Positions 26,911 through 37,344 of a stretch of 64,000 nucleotides of DNA are shown here, piece by piece. How positions within the stretch are numbered: the first letter of the stretch is position 1; each line of letters begins with the position of its first letter. The notes beneath the pieces were generated by a model. It was not told the origin of the DNA. It saw only the letters and a program-made list of their open reading frames with translations, and did no database searches. The position numbers and the translations under genes were made by a program. The DNA is from CADEEN01 sp963738425 (GTDB taxonomy: Bacteria; Pseudomonadota; Gammaproteobacteria; Burkholderiales; Burkholderiaceae_C), in assembly GCA_963738425.1 (NCBI GenBank), contig CAVTWT010000006.1:39522-103521 (forward strand), given 5' to 3'.

Positions 26911-27768
26911 GTGGATTGGATGGTGCTGGTCAAGGCCGCCGTGATGGGTGTCGTCGAAGGACTGACCGAGTTCCTGCCGATTTCGTCGACCGGCCACCTG
27001 ATCCTTGCGGCGTCGCTGCTCGACTTCACCGGGCCGATGGTCAAGGTCTTCGACGTGGCGATCCAGACCGGCGCGATGCTCGCCGTGATCGTCGAATACC
27101 GCCGCCGATTCGTCGATACCCTGTCGGGCATCACCAGCCAGCCGGTGGCGCAGCGCTTTGCGCGCAACGTGCTGATCGCGTTCTGCCCCGCGGTCGTGGC
27201 CGGCCTGGCGTTCGGCGGTCTGATCAAGACGCACCTGTTCCACCCGGTGCCGGTGGCGCTGGCTTTCATCGTCGGTGGCGTCATCATCTTGTGGGTCGAG
27301 CGCCGGCATCGCGCCGACTACGGCGAGCGCGACCTCGAAGGCCGGCGCCAGGCGCGTGTTGAAACGGTCGATGACATGAGCGCGATGGACGCGCTCAAGG
27401 TCGGCCTCGTGCAATGCCTGGCGCTGATCCCGGGCACCAGCCGTTCGGGCGCGACGATCATCGGTGCGATGGTCTTCGGCTTTTCGCGCAAGGCGGCTGC
27501 CGAGTTCAGCTTTTTCCTCGCCGTGCCGACGCTGATCGGCGCTGGCGCCTACTCGGTGTGGAAGGACCGCGCGGCGCTGTCGGTGTCCGACTGGCCGGCG
27601 TTTGCTGTCGGTACGGTGTTCGCTTTCTTCAGCGCCTGGCTGTGCATCCGCTGGTTGATCCGCTTCGTGTCGAGCCATGACTTCACGGCGTTCGCTTGGT
27701 ACCGGATCGTCTTCGGTGGCCTCGTACTGCTCACGTCCTACACCGGCTGGGTGACGTGGCGCGCGTGA
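26911..27768 (+). CDS. uppP: Undecaprenyl-diphosphatase
   Basis: 285 aa, about eight membrane helices. Both family signatures are present: GVVEGLTEFLPISSTGHLIL near the N-terminus and ALIPGTSRSGATIIGAM (catalytic PGTSRSG) mid-protein. It dephosphorylates undecaprenyl pyrophosphate in the carrier cycle for peptidoglycan and LPS, and gives bacitracin resistance. The start is GTG at 26911, preceded by GAGG. Confidence 0.95.
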   Translation: MDWMVLVKAAVMGVVEGLTEFLPISSTGHLILAASLLDFTGPMVKVFDVAIQTGAMLAVIVEYRRRFVDTLSGITSQPVAQRFARNVLIAFCPAVVAGLAFGGLIKTHLFHPVPVALAFIVGGVIILWVERRHRADYGERDLEGRRQARVETVDDMSAMDALKVGLVQCLALIPGTSRSGATIIGAMVFGFSRKAAAEFSFFLAVPTLIGAGAYSVWKDRAALSVSDWPAFAVGTVFAFFSAWLCIRWLIRFVSSHDFTAFAWYRIVFGGLVLLTSYTGWVTWRA

Positions 27769-27775
27769 ATGAGTC

Positions 27776-27850
27776 CACCCCCGAAGCGCCTGCGGCGCCT
27801 CTCCCTCAAGGGGGCAACGCCAGCGGACCGGCGGAGCCGGATCCGCGGCG
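27776..27850. repeat. Dispersed GC-rich intergenic repeat, copy 3 (reverse orientation)
   Basis: Read on the minus strand it gives CGCCGCGGATCCGGCTCCGC, TCCGCTGGCG, GCCCCCTTGAGGGAGAGG and CGCTTCGGGGGTG, the same layout as copies 1 and 2. It starts 8 bp after the uppP stop and could serve as its 3' hairpin. Confidence 0.75.
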
Positions 27851-27948
27851 TTTGCTGGGCCTCCTGCTGTGCATGAGTTCGATGCGGCAAACGCATCACT
27901 GCGACGCGGCGCTTCGGTAGCATTTCCGCTCCAATTTCGGAGATGCGC

Positions 27949-28642
27949 ATGCTGCAACTGGTGATCGGCAACAAGAACTATTCGTCGTGGTCGATGCGGC
28001 CGTGGGTGCTGCTGCGTCAGTTCGACATCGCCTTCGAAGAGATCAAGCTGCGCTTCGACACGCTGACGTACTCGCCGGACTCGGCGTTCTACCGCGCGCT
28101 GGCGCGCTACACACCGGTCAAGAAAGTGCCGGTGCTGCTGATCGACGGATTTGCGGTCTGGGATACGTTGGCGATCGCCGAAGCGCTGGCTGACCGCCAC
28201 CCCGAGCTGCCGCTGTGGCCTCGCGAGCCGCTGCAACGCGCACGCGCGCGCAGCCTGTGTGCCGAAATGCATGCCGGCTTCGGCGCCTTGCGCAGCCACT
28301 GCACGATGAACATCGAGGCCTCGTTGCCCGAGGTCGGCGCGCGCGTGCTGGCCGAACAGGCCGGCGTGCGCGCTGACCTGGCGCGCATCGATGCCATGTG
28401 GTCGGAGCAGGTCGCTGCGAGCGGTGGGCCGTTTCTCTTTGGTGCGTTCAGCATCGCCGACGCGTACTACGCGCCGGTGGTGTCGCGCCTGCGCACGTAC
28501 GGCCTGCCGCTGTCGGCCACGGCGCGCAGCCTACGCCGATCGCGTGTGGGCGGCGCCGGGTGTGGCGGCATGGGTGGACGAGGCCTTGGCCGAGAAGGAC
28601 TACCTCGACTTCGAAGAGCCGTACCGCAAGTCGCGCGACTAG
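27949..28642 (+). CDS. Glutathione S-transferase family protein (apparent frameshift)
   Basis: About 231 aa. The N-terminal thioredoxin fold carries NYSSWSMRPWVLLRQF and KKVPVLLIDG; the C-terminal helical domain follows to TYGLPLS. Near 28530 the frame shifts: the proper end (AYADRVW, EKDYLDFEEPYRKS) is in the next frame, stopping at 28642. The span is one base more than a multiple of three. An ATG at 27943 is an alternative start. It overlaps trmB end-to-end by 4 nt. Confidence 0.82.
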
Positions 28643-29283
28643 CCTCGCTTGTTGAAGACCAAGTCCCACACGCCGTGACCGAGTGCCAGGCCGCGGTTCT
28701 CGAATTTGGTCAGCGGCCGGTAGTCGGGGCGGGCAGCGTAGCCGCCGGCCGTGTTGATCAACGAGGGCTCGGCCGACAGCACCTCCAGCATCTGCTCGGC
28801 ATAGGGCTGCCAGTCGGTGGCGCAGTGCAGCGTGCCACCGGGTGCGAGGCGTGAGGCGAGCAGCGCGACGAACGGCGGCTGGATCAGCCGCCGCTTCCAA
28901 TGCCGCTTCTTCGGCCACGGATCGGGGAAGAAGACGTGGATGGCAGCGAGCGTCGAAGGCGCGATCATGTCGCGCAGCACCTCGACCGCGTCGTGCTGCA
29001 CGATGCGCAGGTTGGCCAGTTGCTGTTCGTCGATGCGCTGCAGCAGTGCGCCGACGCCCGGCTCGTGGACCTCGATGCCAAGGAAGTCGTCGTCCGCTCG
29101 CGCCGCGGCAATTGCCGCCGTGGCCTGGCCCATGCCGAAGCCGATCTCGACGACCAGCGGCGCTTGCCGGCCGAAGACTTGCGCGGCGTCGAGCGGTGCG
29201 GCCGAGAACGGCAGCACGTAGCGTGGCGCCAGTTCGCGCAGCGCGCGCACCTGCCCGCTGCCCATGCGGCCGGCGCGCAGCAC
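28639..29283 (-). CDS. trmB: tRNA (guanine-N7-)-methyltransferase
   Basis: 214 aa from GTG at 29283. The SAM site VVEIGFGMGQATAA, the HVFFPDPWPKKRHWKRRL signature and KFENRGLALGHGVWDL define TrmB, which makes m7G46 in tRNA. The N-terminus is probably incomplete: residues upstream (IKSFVLRAGRM) fit the family but have no start codon in that frame. An ATG at 29336 lies in an adjacent frame, so one more base error near 29300-29320 may hide the true start. Confidence 0.88.
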   Translation of the reverse strand: MLRAGRMGSGQVRALRELAPRYVLPFSAAPLDAAQVFGRQAPLVVEIGFGMGQATAAIAAARADDDFLGIEVHEPGVGALLQRIDEQQLANLRIVQHDAVEVLRDMIAPSTLAAIHVFFPDPWPKKRHWKRRLIQPPFVALLASRLAPGGTLHCATDWQPYAEQMLEVLSAEPSLINTAGGYAARPDYRPLTKFENRGLALGHGVWDLVFNKRG

Positions 29284-29367
29284 GAAGCTCTTGATGCCGC
29301 GGTGCGCGGCGAGACTCTGGTGGTGGAGGACGTCATCGGCCGCGCATTGTGGCGCGGCCGACCGAGG

Positions 29368-31460
29368 TCATTGCCAGCGGTGCAGACCGACGCCGGGCAC
29401 GAAGTTCGTCGCATCGACACTCTTGGCGGTGAGCGCGGCGCGAATCGCCGACAGGTCGTAGTGGAACTTCTGCAAGCCGAGGTTGAGGGTCACGCTCGGT
29501 ACCGTGTCCGAGACGATGTGGCCGTACAGCATCGGCATGGCCGGGCCGCCGGCAAGGCCAGGGACCGCGATGCCGTCGGACATGGTCATGTTGCCACTGG
29601 CGTCCTTGACGACGAGATAGACCACCGGATCGATACCGGTGTAGTCGACCGCGAAGCCGTAGTAGTCGGTGGCTCCCTTGTCGAAGTCTGGGCTGAACGT
29701 GCCGCCGACGTAGTTGAGATCGCGGAAGACGCCGCCGACGGAGTTGATCGCCAGCGAAGGCGGCGTGCCGTTGTAGGGGAAACTGGCTTCGCTCGGGTCC
29801 ACGAAGCAGCAGTACGGGATTGATCATGCTGCCCGGCCGTGATGATGCCCTGGCCGACGTTCTGCAGCACGGCTGACAGGCGGTGCGATTCGAAGTAGCG
29901 GAACTCACCGGGCGCGACGCCGATGTTGGCCCGCGCCGCGCGCTTTTCGCAGCGCTCGCTGGCGCCGATAGGGGCTCGTATAGACCGGGTCCGAGAAGAT
30001 GCCCTGGTGTTGCACGCACTCCAGATTGAGCTCGCTGGTGAAGATTGTTGACAGGCCGTCGTCGCTGAACACCAGGCCGCGACTGGTGACACCGGGCTCC
30101 GTGACCAGATGGCTGCGCACGGGCAGGTTGCCGGGGTTCGCGTTGTCGGCCAGGATGGGGTTCTTTCCCAGATCGGCTTCGGCGCCATCGGACAGGCCGT
30201 CGCCGTCGGTGTCAGCGTTGCCGGGGTCGGTGCCGAGTGTCTGTCTCCTGGTCATAGGTCAGGCCGTCGCCGTCGTGATCGCTGTTGTCGCCGGCGGCAG
30301 CCACCAGCAGACCGCACCCGCGTTTCGCCATAGCGGCCGTTCTGCGGATTGACGACGCTGGCGGTCAGCACATGCTCGCCGGTACCGAGCGCCGTCATCA
30401 GCGGCGTGTCGATCGTGATCGACGCGCCGCTGCCTCGCGAGGTGCCGAGCTCATCGGTCCACGTGATGGCGCCGGCAGCGGCGTTGGTGGGCGTGACCGC
30501 GATCGCACGGAACGGCGCGGCGTCATCCAGGCGCATCACGGCGCGGTCGCCATGGGTCGGCGTCAGCGTCGGCAGCGACGCCGGCCCGCTCGCCGCTGGC
30601 CATTGCGGATTGAAGCCGACGGCGCCTTGCAGGCGGTTGGCGCGCAGCAGCGACAGCACGGCCCCGGTGGCGTAGGTGTAGGGGCGCGTGAGCTGGTCGC
30701 TGCCGGTGTTGATCGAGACGCGCGGGCCGTTGCTGCCGTCGCCGCTGCCCCAGGCGTAGATCGACAAGGCGGCAGCCGGCGCCGCCGACTGCCAGCGGTA
30801 GATGACGCATGGCGCAGCAGCCGCCAGGCCGCTGCAAGCACTCGGGTTGGCACTTGCCGGCGCGATCACGCTCACCGCCGGATACGCAGAGCGCAGATCG
30901 ACCGCGAAGCCGAACACGTTGCCGGTGCCGGCGGGGTTGCTGACCATGGCACCAGCGCCGTCCTTCGTCAGCAACACACTACCGCTGACCACGAGCGTGT
31001 CGGCACGTGGCACGAAGCCGCCTGTGGGCGGCTCGGTGTCGGCCGTGGCGCTGATCCCCAGCACCACGTTGGCCGCCTGCGAGCGTGTGGCCTCGAAGTA
31101 GTAGAAGCTGCCTTCGCCCAGGGCCACCGCCACGTCTGACTTGGCGCCAGCTTGCGCAGTGCCGAGAAAGCATGCCGACAGGCCGTTGGTGCTGAGCTCG
31201 ACGCTCGACGCAGCAGCGCCCACCGGCGTCGCGAACTTCACCGTCGAGCTGGCGGCCGGCGTCGGGTCGATGCAGCGCGACACCGGCGGCGGTGGAGGCG
31301 GAGGAGGGGGCGGAGGCGGTGGTGCGGTACCGCCACCACCGCTGCCGCCACCACCGCCGCAAGCGACGAGCACGGCCGTGGACATCGTCGCTGCGAACGC
31401 CGCGAGCAGACGTAGACGCAGGCGCTGGCTGCCGGGTGTCGGCGAAGCGTCCTGATGCAT
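29368..31460 (-). pseudogene. Large lipoprotein with Ig-like, TSP3-like and conserved C-terminal domains (multiply frameshifted)
   Basis: Starts MHQDASPTPGSQ with a lipobox-like VACGGGG near residue 30, then a Gly-rich and a 13-proline linker. Next come a domain resembling SPRY (GEGSFYYFEATRSQA, FGFAVDLRSAYP), an Ig-like unit (ITWTDELGTSRGSG), TSP3-like acidic repeats (GDNSDHDGDGLTYD, NADTDGDGLSDGAE) and the C-terminal domain shared with the neighbour (APGEFRYFE, YGFAVDYTG, LNLGLQKFHYDL, GVGLHRW). At least five frame changes are needed, near 30315, 30243, 29972, 29835 and 29816. These may be sequencing errors. The acidic repeats suggest calcium binding at the cell surface; the function is unknown. 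Confidence 0.7.
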
Positions 31461-31474
31461 CGGCGAGAAGGCGT

Positions 31475-32859
31475 CTACCAGCGGTGGATGCCGACGCCAC
31501 CGGCCATCTCGCCTGCAGTTGACGCCGCCGCGTGCGGTGATCGCGGCACGCACGTCGGCGAGCGGGTAGTGGAAATTCTGCAGGCCGAGGTTGATGGCCG
31601 CATGCGGCCCCGTGCCGCTGACCGGATGGCCGTGCAGCATCGGCATCGCCGGCGCGCCGAGGAAGGGCCGGGATCAAGCGCTCGCGAGACGATCATGTTG
31701 CCGAGGCCGTCGAGTCCGACGACATAGACCAACGGATTGGCACCGCGATAGTCCACCGCAAAGCCGTAGAACTCGGTTTGCGTCGAGATCGAATCCGGGC
31801 CTGGAGCGAACGGCGTATCCACCTGGACAAGGCGCGCGAACACGCCGCCGGTCGCGTTGACGGTCATTGACGGCGGCGTGATGTTGGCTGACCGTTCGGC
31901 GCAGCGCGGCGAACCGCTGACGTAGTTGGCGTAGTCGGCGTCGCCCGGATCGATGTAGCAGCAGTACGGGTCGATCTGCGCCGACGGCGTGATGATGCCT
32001 TGGCCGATATTGGGCAGTGGACTGCCGCCCAAGCGGCGCGTCTCGAAGTAGCGGAACTCGCCCGGCGCACGCCGACGTTTGCGCGCACCGCGCGCTTGCG
32101 GCAGCGCTCGAGGTAAGGCCCGCCGACCGGGTCGACGGCGCTGCCGCGGTAAATCGCGTTGTCGAACGGTGCCGTCCCGGCGACGCAGGCGGCGTTGAGT
32201 TCGTCGCCGAAGGTGATCGACAGGCCATCGGCCTCGATGCGCACGCCCGCGCTCATGCTCGGCTCGCTCGCCATCAGGCTGCGCGAGGGCCACGGCGTCG
32301 CCGGGTCCGGGCTGGTGAACGTGTTGTCGGCCAGCACCGGGTTCTTGCCCAGGCCGCCCTCGGCACCGTCGGCCAAGCCGTCACCGTCGGTGTCGGCGTT
32401 GCCCGGTTGTGTGCCTGCCGCCTTTTCCTCGTCGTATGTCAGGCCGTCGTTGTCGTCGTCGCTATTGGCGCCCTCGGCCAGAACAAGCAGGCTGAACGAC
32501 GTTTCGGCGGAACGGCCGTTGGCTGGGTTGGTGATGCTGGCGGTCAGCGTGTGTTCGCCCACGGTCAACGCGGTGGCCGCGGGGTTGAGCGGCAGGGTGT
32601 TGCCACTGCCACGCGACGTGCCCGCCTCGTCTTTCCAGGCGACGGTGCCGGTGCTTGGATTTCCGCCCACCGTAACGGCAAAGGAGGCCGGCAGCGGCGT
32701 TGCATCGCCCTTGCGCACGACCGCGCGGGTGGCGCCCTGCGCCGACAGCGTCGGTGGTGTTTGATCGATCGGCGGATCGCCGCCGCCGCCACCGCCGCAG
32801 GCAAAGAGCGCAGCGGTGCAAAGGGTTGCGGCAAGTAGGCGAAGAGGGGTGGCGTTCAT
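31475..32859 (-). pseudogene. Paralogous TSP3-like lipoprotein (frameshifted), first of the tandem pair
   Basis: Starts MNATPLRLLAATLCTAALFA with lipobox FACGGGG. The order is an Ig-like unit (VAWKDEAGTSRGSGNT), TSP3-like acidic repeats (NSDDDNDGLTYDEE, NADTDGDGLADGAE), then the C-terminal domain (PGEFRYFETRRLG, YCCYIDPGD, YGFAVDYRG, LNLGLQNFHYPL, GVGIHRW). Frame changes are needed near 32067, 31672 and 31518. It lacks the SPRY-like segment of its neighbour. It ends 14 nt before the second gene, so the two form one unit. The shared domains show a tandem duplication. Confidence 0.7.
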
Positions 32860-32965
32860 GGTGGACAAGTTTATGGGTTGTGAGCACAAATGACGTGACG
32901 GGCCGTGACCGCGTGGGCCGCGAGCGACAAACAGTGCACACTTGGCTGGCATAAACTCCACCGGC

Positions 32966-33039
32966 GCGGGTGTAGTTCAATGGCAGAACGGCAGCTTCCC
33001 AAGCTTCATACAGGGGTTCGATTCCCCTCACCCGCTCCA
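32966..33039 (+). tRNA. tRNA-Gly (anticodon CCC)
   Basis: A 74-nt cloverleaf with encoded CCA. The acceptor GCGGGTG pairs with CACCCGC; the loop TTCCCAA gives anticodon CCC; the T-arm is GGGGTTCGATTCCCC. It is isolated, in the gap between the lipoprotein pair and the GGDEF gene. Confidence 0.95.
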
Positions 33040-33094
33040 ACCCACATCGTCCGCCATCGCCGTCAAGGCCTTCCCTGACCATCGATGAGCCGCC

Positions 33095-33991
33095 ATGAGC
33101 CCATCCGCAATCACCAAACCTTCTGCCACGATGCTCGCCGTGGGCCTGGACGTCCCGGGCGCCAGCTGCTGCACCACGCTCGATGAAGCGGCGACGCACC
33201 TGCGCGAGATTGCGTTCGAATCGATGCTCGCTGCCGTGCCAGCGGCCGACCTGCTGGCCTGGCCTGCGTTGTCGCACGCCGTGCTCGACACGGCCGTGGT
33301 GGCCGTCTTGCCGACGGCCCCTGACTCAGCGACCCAACACTTGCTGCTGGAGCGCGGCGTCCAAGACATCGTCGTGCCCAGCGACGCGCCGGCCGACGCG
33401 TTGCGCCGCCGCCTCGAGATCGCTCTGCAGCGCAAGGCGCTCGATCGCATCGCACGCAAGGCCTTTGCCACCGATCTGGCCACGGGTTTGCCGAATCACA
33501 CGCAGTTGCTCGAACACATGACGCACCTGGTGGCGCTGCGCGAGCGCGAGCCGGCGCCGATGGCGGTGATCGCGCTGCGCGTCGAAGGTCTGGCGGCCGC
33601 GCGCGACACGCTCGGTCTGGAGTCGTCGAACGTGCTGCGGCGCAAGGTCGCGGTGCGCCTGCGGGCGTCCTTGCGTGCCAGTGATGTCGTGGCTTCGATC
33701 GGCAACGATGCGTTCGTCGTGCTGCTGGCCTGGATCGACGCGCTCGCCGACGGCCAGCGCGTCGCCAAGAAGCTCGTCGATGCCCTGCACCAGCCGTTCT
33801 CGGTGGCCGGCAACGACCTTGCCGTGACTGTCCACGCCGGCCTGGCGCTGTATCCGGAGCATGGCAAGACCGCCGATGCGCTGCTGCGGCGCTCGGTGGG
33901 GCAGGCGGCGAGCCTGGTGTCGATGGGTGGCGAGGGCATCGGCACTGTTGTCGAACGCGGCCGCGACGCAGCAGCGAACGACAACAGCTGA
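33095..33991 (+). CDS. Degenerate receiver-GGDEF protein
   Basis: 298 aa. The N-terminal 110 residues resemble a receiver domain without clear phosphorylation residues (GVQDIVVPSDAPADALRRRL end). The rest is a GGDEF fold (FATDLATGLPNHTQLLEHM, then VIALRVEGLAAARDTLG), but the GGDEF active site reads IGNDAF. It is therefore unlikely to make cyclic-di-GMP and may bind it or act as a scaffold. Confidence 0.7.
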   Translation: MSPSAITKPSATMLAVGLDVPGASCCTTLDEAATHLREIAFESMLAAVPAADLLAWPALSHAVLDTAVVAVLPTAPDSATQHLLLERGVQDIVVPSDAPADALRRRLEIALQRKALDRIARKAFATDLATGLPNHTQLLEHMTHLVALREREPAPMAVIALRVEGLAAARDTLGLESSNVLRRKVAVRLRASLRASDVVASIGNDAFVVLLAWIDALADGQRVAKKLVDALHQPFSVAGNDLAVTVHAGLALYPEHGKTADALLRRSVGQAASLVSMGGEGIGTVVERGRDAAANDNS

Positions 33992-34031
33992 CGACCCCGC
34001 GCTCGCTGTGCGAGCACTCCCCAGAGGGGAG

Positions 34032-34074
34032 GCTCGGGCCGGACGTTTGGGAGCGGCCCGGCGCTGGCCCGAGC
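34032..34074. terminator. Inverted repeat upstream of alaS
   Basis: GCTCGGGCC (34032-34040) pairs with GGCCCGAGC (34066-34074) around a 25-nt loop. It lies 40 bp after the GGDEF stop and 45 bp before alaS. It could terminate the upstream gene or fold in the alaS leader. There is no T-run, so the call is weak. Confidence 0.35.
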
Positions 34075-34119
34075 GCCTTCGGCGATGAGACGGCGAGGCC
34101 CGCTGCGATAATTCGCTGC

Positions 34120-36748
34120 ATGAAAGCCTCCGAAATCCGTTCCACGTTCCTGTCGTTCTTCGAGAGCAAGGGCCACGCCGTCGTCGCTTCTTCGCCCGTT
34201 GTGCCCGGCGACGACCCGACGCTGCTGTTCACCAACGCCGGCATGAACCAGTTCAAGGACGTGTTCCTCGGCTTCGACAAGCGCTCGTACAACCGCGCGG
34301 CCACGGCACAGAAGTGCATCCGTGCCGGCGGCAAGCACAACGATCTGGAGAACGTCGGCTACACCGCGCGCCACCTGACGTTTTTCGAGATGCTGGGCAA
34401 TTTCAGCTTCGGCGACTATTTCAAGCATGACGCGATCCAGTACGCCTGGGAGTTGCTGACCGTCCACTTCAAGCTGCCGAAGGAAAAACTCTGGGCGACG
34501 GTCTACGCCGAAGACGACGAGGCCTACGACATCTGGTTGAAGGTCATCGGGCTGCCGGCCGAGCGCATCGTGCGCATCGGCGACAACAAAGGCGCCCGCT
34601 ACATGTCCGACAACTTCTGGATGATGGGCGACACGGGGCCGTGCGGCCCGTGCTCCGAAATCTTCTACGACCACGGGCCGGCGGTGGAGGGCGGTCCTCC
34701 GGGCTCGCCCGAGCAGGACGGCGACCGCTACGTCGAGATCTGGAACAACGTCTTCATGCAGTTCAACCGCACCGAAGACGGTGTGATGCACAAGCTGCCC
34801 AAGCCGAGCGTCGACACCGGCATGGGGCTGGAGCGCCTCTCCACCGTGCTGCAGGGCGTGCACACGGTGTTCCAGATCGATCTGTTCATGCGCCTGCTCG
34901 ATGCGGCGAAGAAGGCGGTCGATGCTGCCGGCGGCGGCGACTGCGATCGCGAATCGCCTTCGCTGAAGGTCATCGCCGACCACATCCGCTCGTGCGCGTT
35001 CACCGTCACCGACGGCGTGATCCCCGGCAACGAAGGCCGCGGCTACGTGCTGCGCCGCATTGCGCGGCGCGCGATCCGCCATGGCTACAAGCTCGGTGCG
35101 CGCAAGCCGTTTTTCCATGCGCTGGTCTCGACCTTGGCGGCCGAGATGGGCGATGCCTATCCCGAAATGCGGCGCGATGCGCTGCGTGTGACCGAAGTGC
35201 TGCGGCAGGAAGAAGAGCGCTTCTTTCAGACGATTGCCAACGGGATGGAGATCCTCGAGACGGCATTGGCCGGTGGCACGAAACAGATCGATGGCGAACT
35301 CGCTTTCAAGCTGCACGACACCTTCGGCTTCCCGCTTGACCTCACGGCCGACGTCTGCCGCGAGCGCGGCGTCACGGTCGATGAAGCCGGCTTCAATACC
35401 GCGATGCAACGCCAGCGCGAGCAGGCGCGTGCGGCGGGCAAGTTCAAGCTGGCGCAGGGCCTGGCCTACAGCGGCGTCGACACCGCGTTCGACGGCTACG
35501 AGCATCTGACGGTCGAGGGTTCCAAGGTCACGGCGCTGTATGTCGATGGCGCGTCGGTCAAGCAGGCCAAGGCCGGTGACGATGTCGTCATCGTGCTCGA
35601 CAAGACACCGTTCTACGCTGAGAGCGGCGGCCAGGTCGGCGATGCCGGCGAGTTGCGCAATGCGACGACGCGCGTCGTCGTCGAAGACACGACGAAGGTC
35701 CAGGCGGCGGTGCACGGCCACCAGGGCCGTGTCGTCGAAGGTGACGTGAAGGTTGGCGACGTATTCGCGGCGCGTGTCAACGCCGAGCAGCGCGCCAAGA
35801 CCGTGCGCAATCACAGCGCGACACACCTGATGCACAAGGCGCTGCGCGAGGTGCTGGGCGCGCATGTGGCGCAGAAAGGCTCGCTCGTCAATGCCGAGCG
35901 CACGCGTTTCGACTTCAGCCACAACGCGCCGGTGACGGACGAGCAGGTCGCGAAGATCGAGGCCCTGGTCAACGCCGAGGTGCTGGCCAATGCGGCCACG
36001 CACGCGCGGGTGATGGGCATCGACGATGCACAGAAGTCCGGCGCGATGATGCTGTTCGGCGAGAAGTACGGCGACACGGTGCGCGTGCTCGACATCGGTT
36101 CGTCACGCGAACTTTGTGGCGGCACGCATGTGCAGCGCACTGGCGACATCGGCTTGTTCAAGGTGGTCGCCGAAGGCGGTGTCGCCGCCGGCGTGCGCCG
36201 CATCGAAGCGGTGACGGGCGACAACGCGCTCGCGTACTTGCAGCAACTCGAAAACACCGTCGGCAGCGTGGCCGCGTCGCTGAAGGTCACGCCGGCCGAA
36301 GATCGGCGCGCGCGTGACGAGCGTGCTCGACCAGGTGCGCGCGCTCGAAAAGGAGATCGCGCAACTCAAGGGCAAGCTGGCTTCATCGCAGGGTGACGAA
36401 CTGCTCGCGCAAGCGGTCGACGTCAAAGGCATCAAGGTCCTCGCCGCCACGCTCGATGGCGCTGATGCGAAGACATTGCGCGAGACGATGGACAAGCTGA
36501 AAGACAAGCTGAAGAGCGCGGCGATCGTGTTGGCCGCGGTGGACGGCGGCAAGGTGCAGATTGCCGCCGGTGTCACGGCCGATCACACGGCCAAGGTCAA
36601 GGCCGGCGAGCTCGTCAACTTCGTTGCCCAGCAGGTCGGCGGCAAGGGCGGCGGCAAGGCCGACATGGCGATGGCCGGCGGCACCGATGCGGCCGGATTG
36701 CCGAAAGCGCTGGCGTCGGTGGCGGCGTGGGTCGGTGAACGCGCCTAA
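34120..36748 (+). CDS. alaS: Alanyl-tRNA synthetase (apparent frameshift)
   Basis: About 876 aa, the normal size. Class II catalytic motifs appear (FFESKGHAVVASSPVVPGDD; NVGYTARHLTFFEMLGNFS; MGLERLSTVLQG), then the editing domain with HSATHLMHKAL and CGGTHVQRTGDIG (zinc and hydrolysis residues), then the C-terminal C-Ala region. At about 36305 the frame shifts after the PAED motif; it continues as VTSVLDQVRALEKEI to a stop at 36748. The span is one base over a multiple of three. As alaS is essential, this is almost certainly a base error in a GCGCGC run. Confidence 0.93.
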
Positions 36749-37271
36749 GCCGACCATCGTCATCCGACGCCCGCGTCCAGAGGACGCGGCGGCGATGGTT
36801 GCGATCATGGGCGACCTCGATGTGCTGCCCGGCCTGCTGCAGTTGCCCTACGCCACCGAGGCGGCGTGGAAGAAACGCATCGACGAGATGCCGACCGGGC
36901 CAACCACGGCCGAGCTGTTCATCGTCGCCGAGCGGGGTGGCCACGTCGTCGGCAACGCGGGCGTGCATCCGGTGGCGCATGTGCGGCGCCGCCACGCCGC
37001 CGGCATCGGCATGGCGGTGGCGCGCGACGCGCAGGGCCAGGGCGTGGGCAGCGCGCTGATGGCCGCGATCATCGACTGGGCCGACAACTGGGCCCAACTG
37101 CTGCGCCTCGAATTGACCGTCTACACCGACAACCAGGCCGGCCTGGCGCTGTACCGCAAGTTCGGCTTCGTGGCCGAGGGCACGCACCGGGCGTATGCGC
37201 TGCGCGATGGGGTGTATGTGGATGCGGTGTGCATGGCGCGGTTGCATCCGAAGCCGCCGCGGTTGGCGTGA
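36735..37271 (+). CDS. GNAT-family N-acetyltransferase
   Basis: 178 aa from GTG at 36735, overlapping the alaS end by 14 nt. The acetyl-CoA loop GMAVARDAQGQGVGSALM (Q-x-x-G-x-G type) and the late YTDNQAGLALYRKFGFVAEG motif are clear. It is related to YhhY-like acetyltransferases, acting on small molecules or protein N-termini. Translational coupling to alaS is likely; the substrate is unknown. Confidence 0.82.
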   Translation: MNAPKPTIVIRRPRPEDAAAMVAIMGDLDVLPGLLQLPYATEAAWKKRIDEMPTGPTTAELFIVAERGGHVVGNAGVHPVAHVRRRHAAGIGMAVARDAQGQGVGSALMAAIIDWADNWAQLLRLELTVYTDNQAGLALYRKFGFVAEGTHRAYALRDGVYVDAVCMARLHPKPPRLA

Positions 37272-37344
37272 GGCGGCACACCGTTGCACGCCGCGGCGTT
37301 TGCGCCTCTCAGGCCCAGTAACCGGCTCTCCAGGAGGCAGATGG

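Noticed and set aside
31290..31340. Simple GGT/GGC-type repeat read as a CRISPR or microsatellite
   Set aside because: It encodes the Pro-rich linker of a lipoprotein; irregular units, no spacer structure.
33496..36003. An 835-residue minus-strand frame opposite the GGDEF gene and alaS
   Set aside because: Compositional shadow of alaS; no recognisable domain or start signal.
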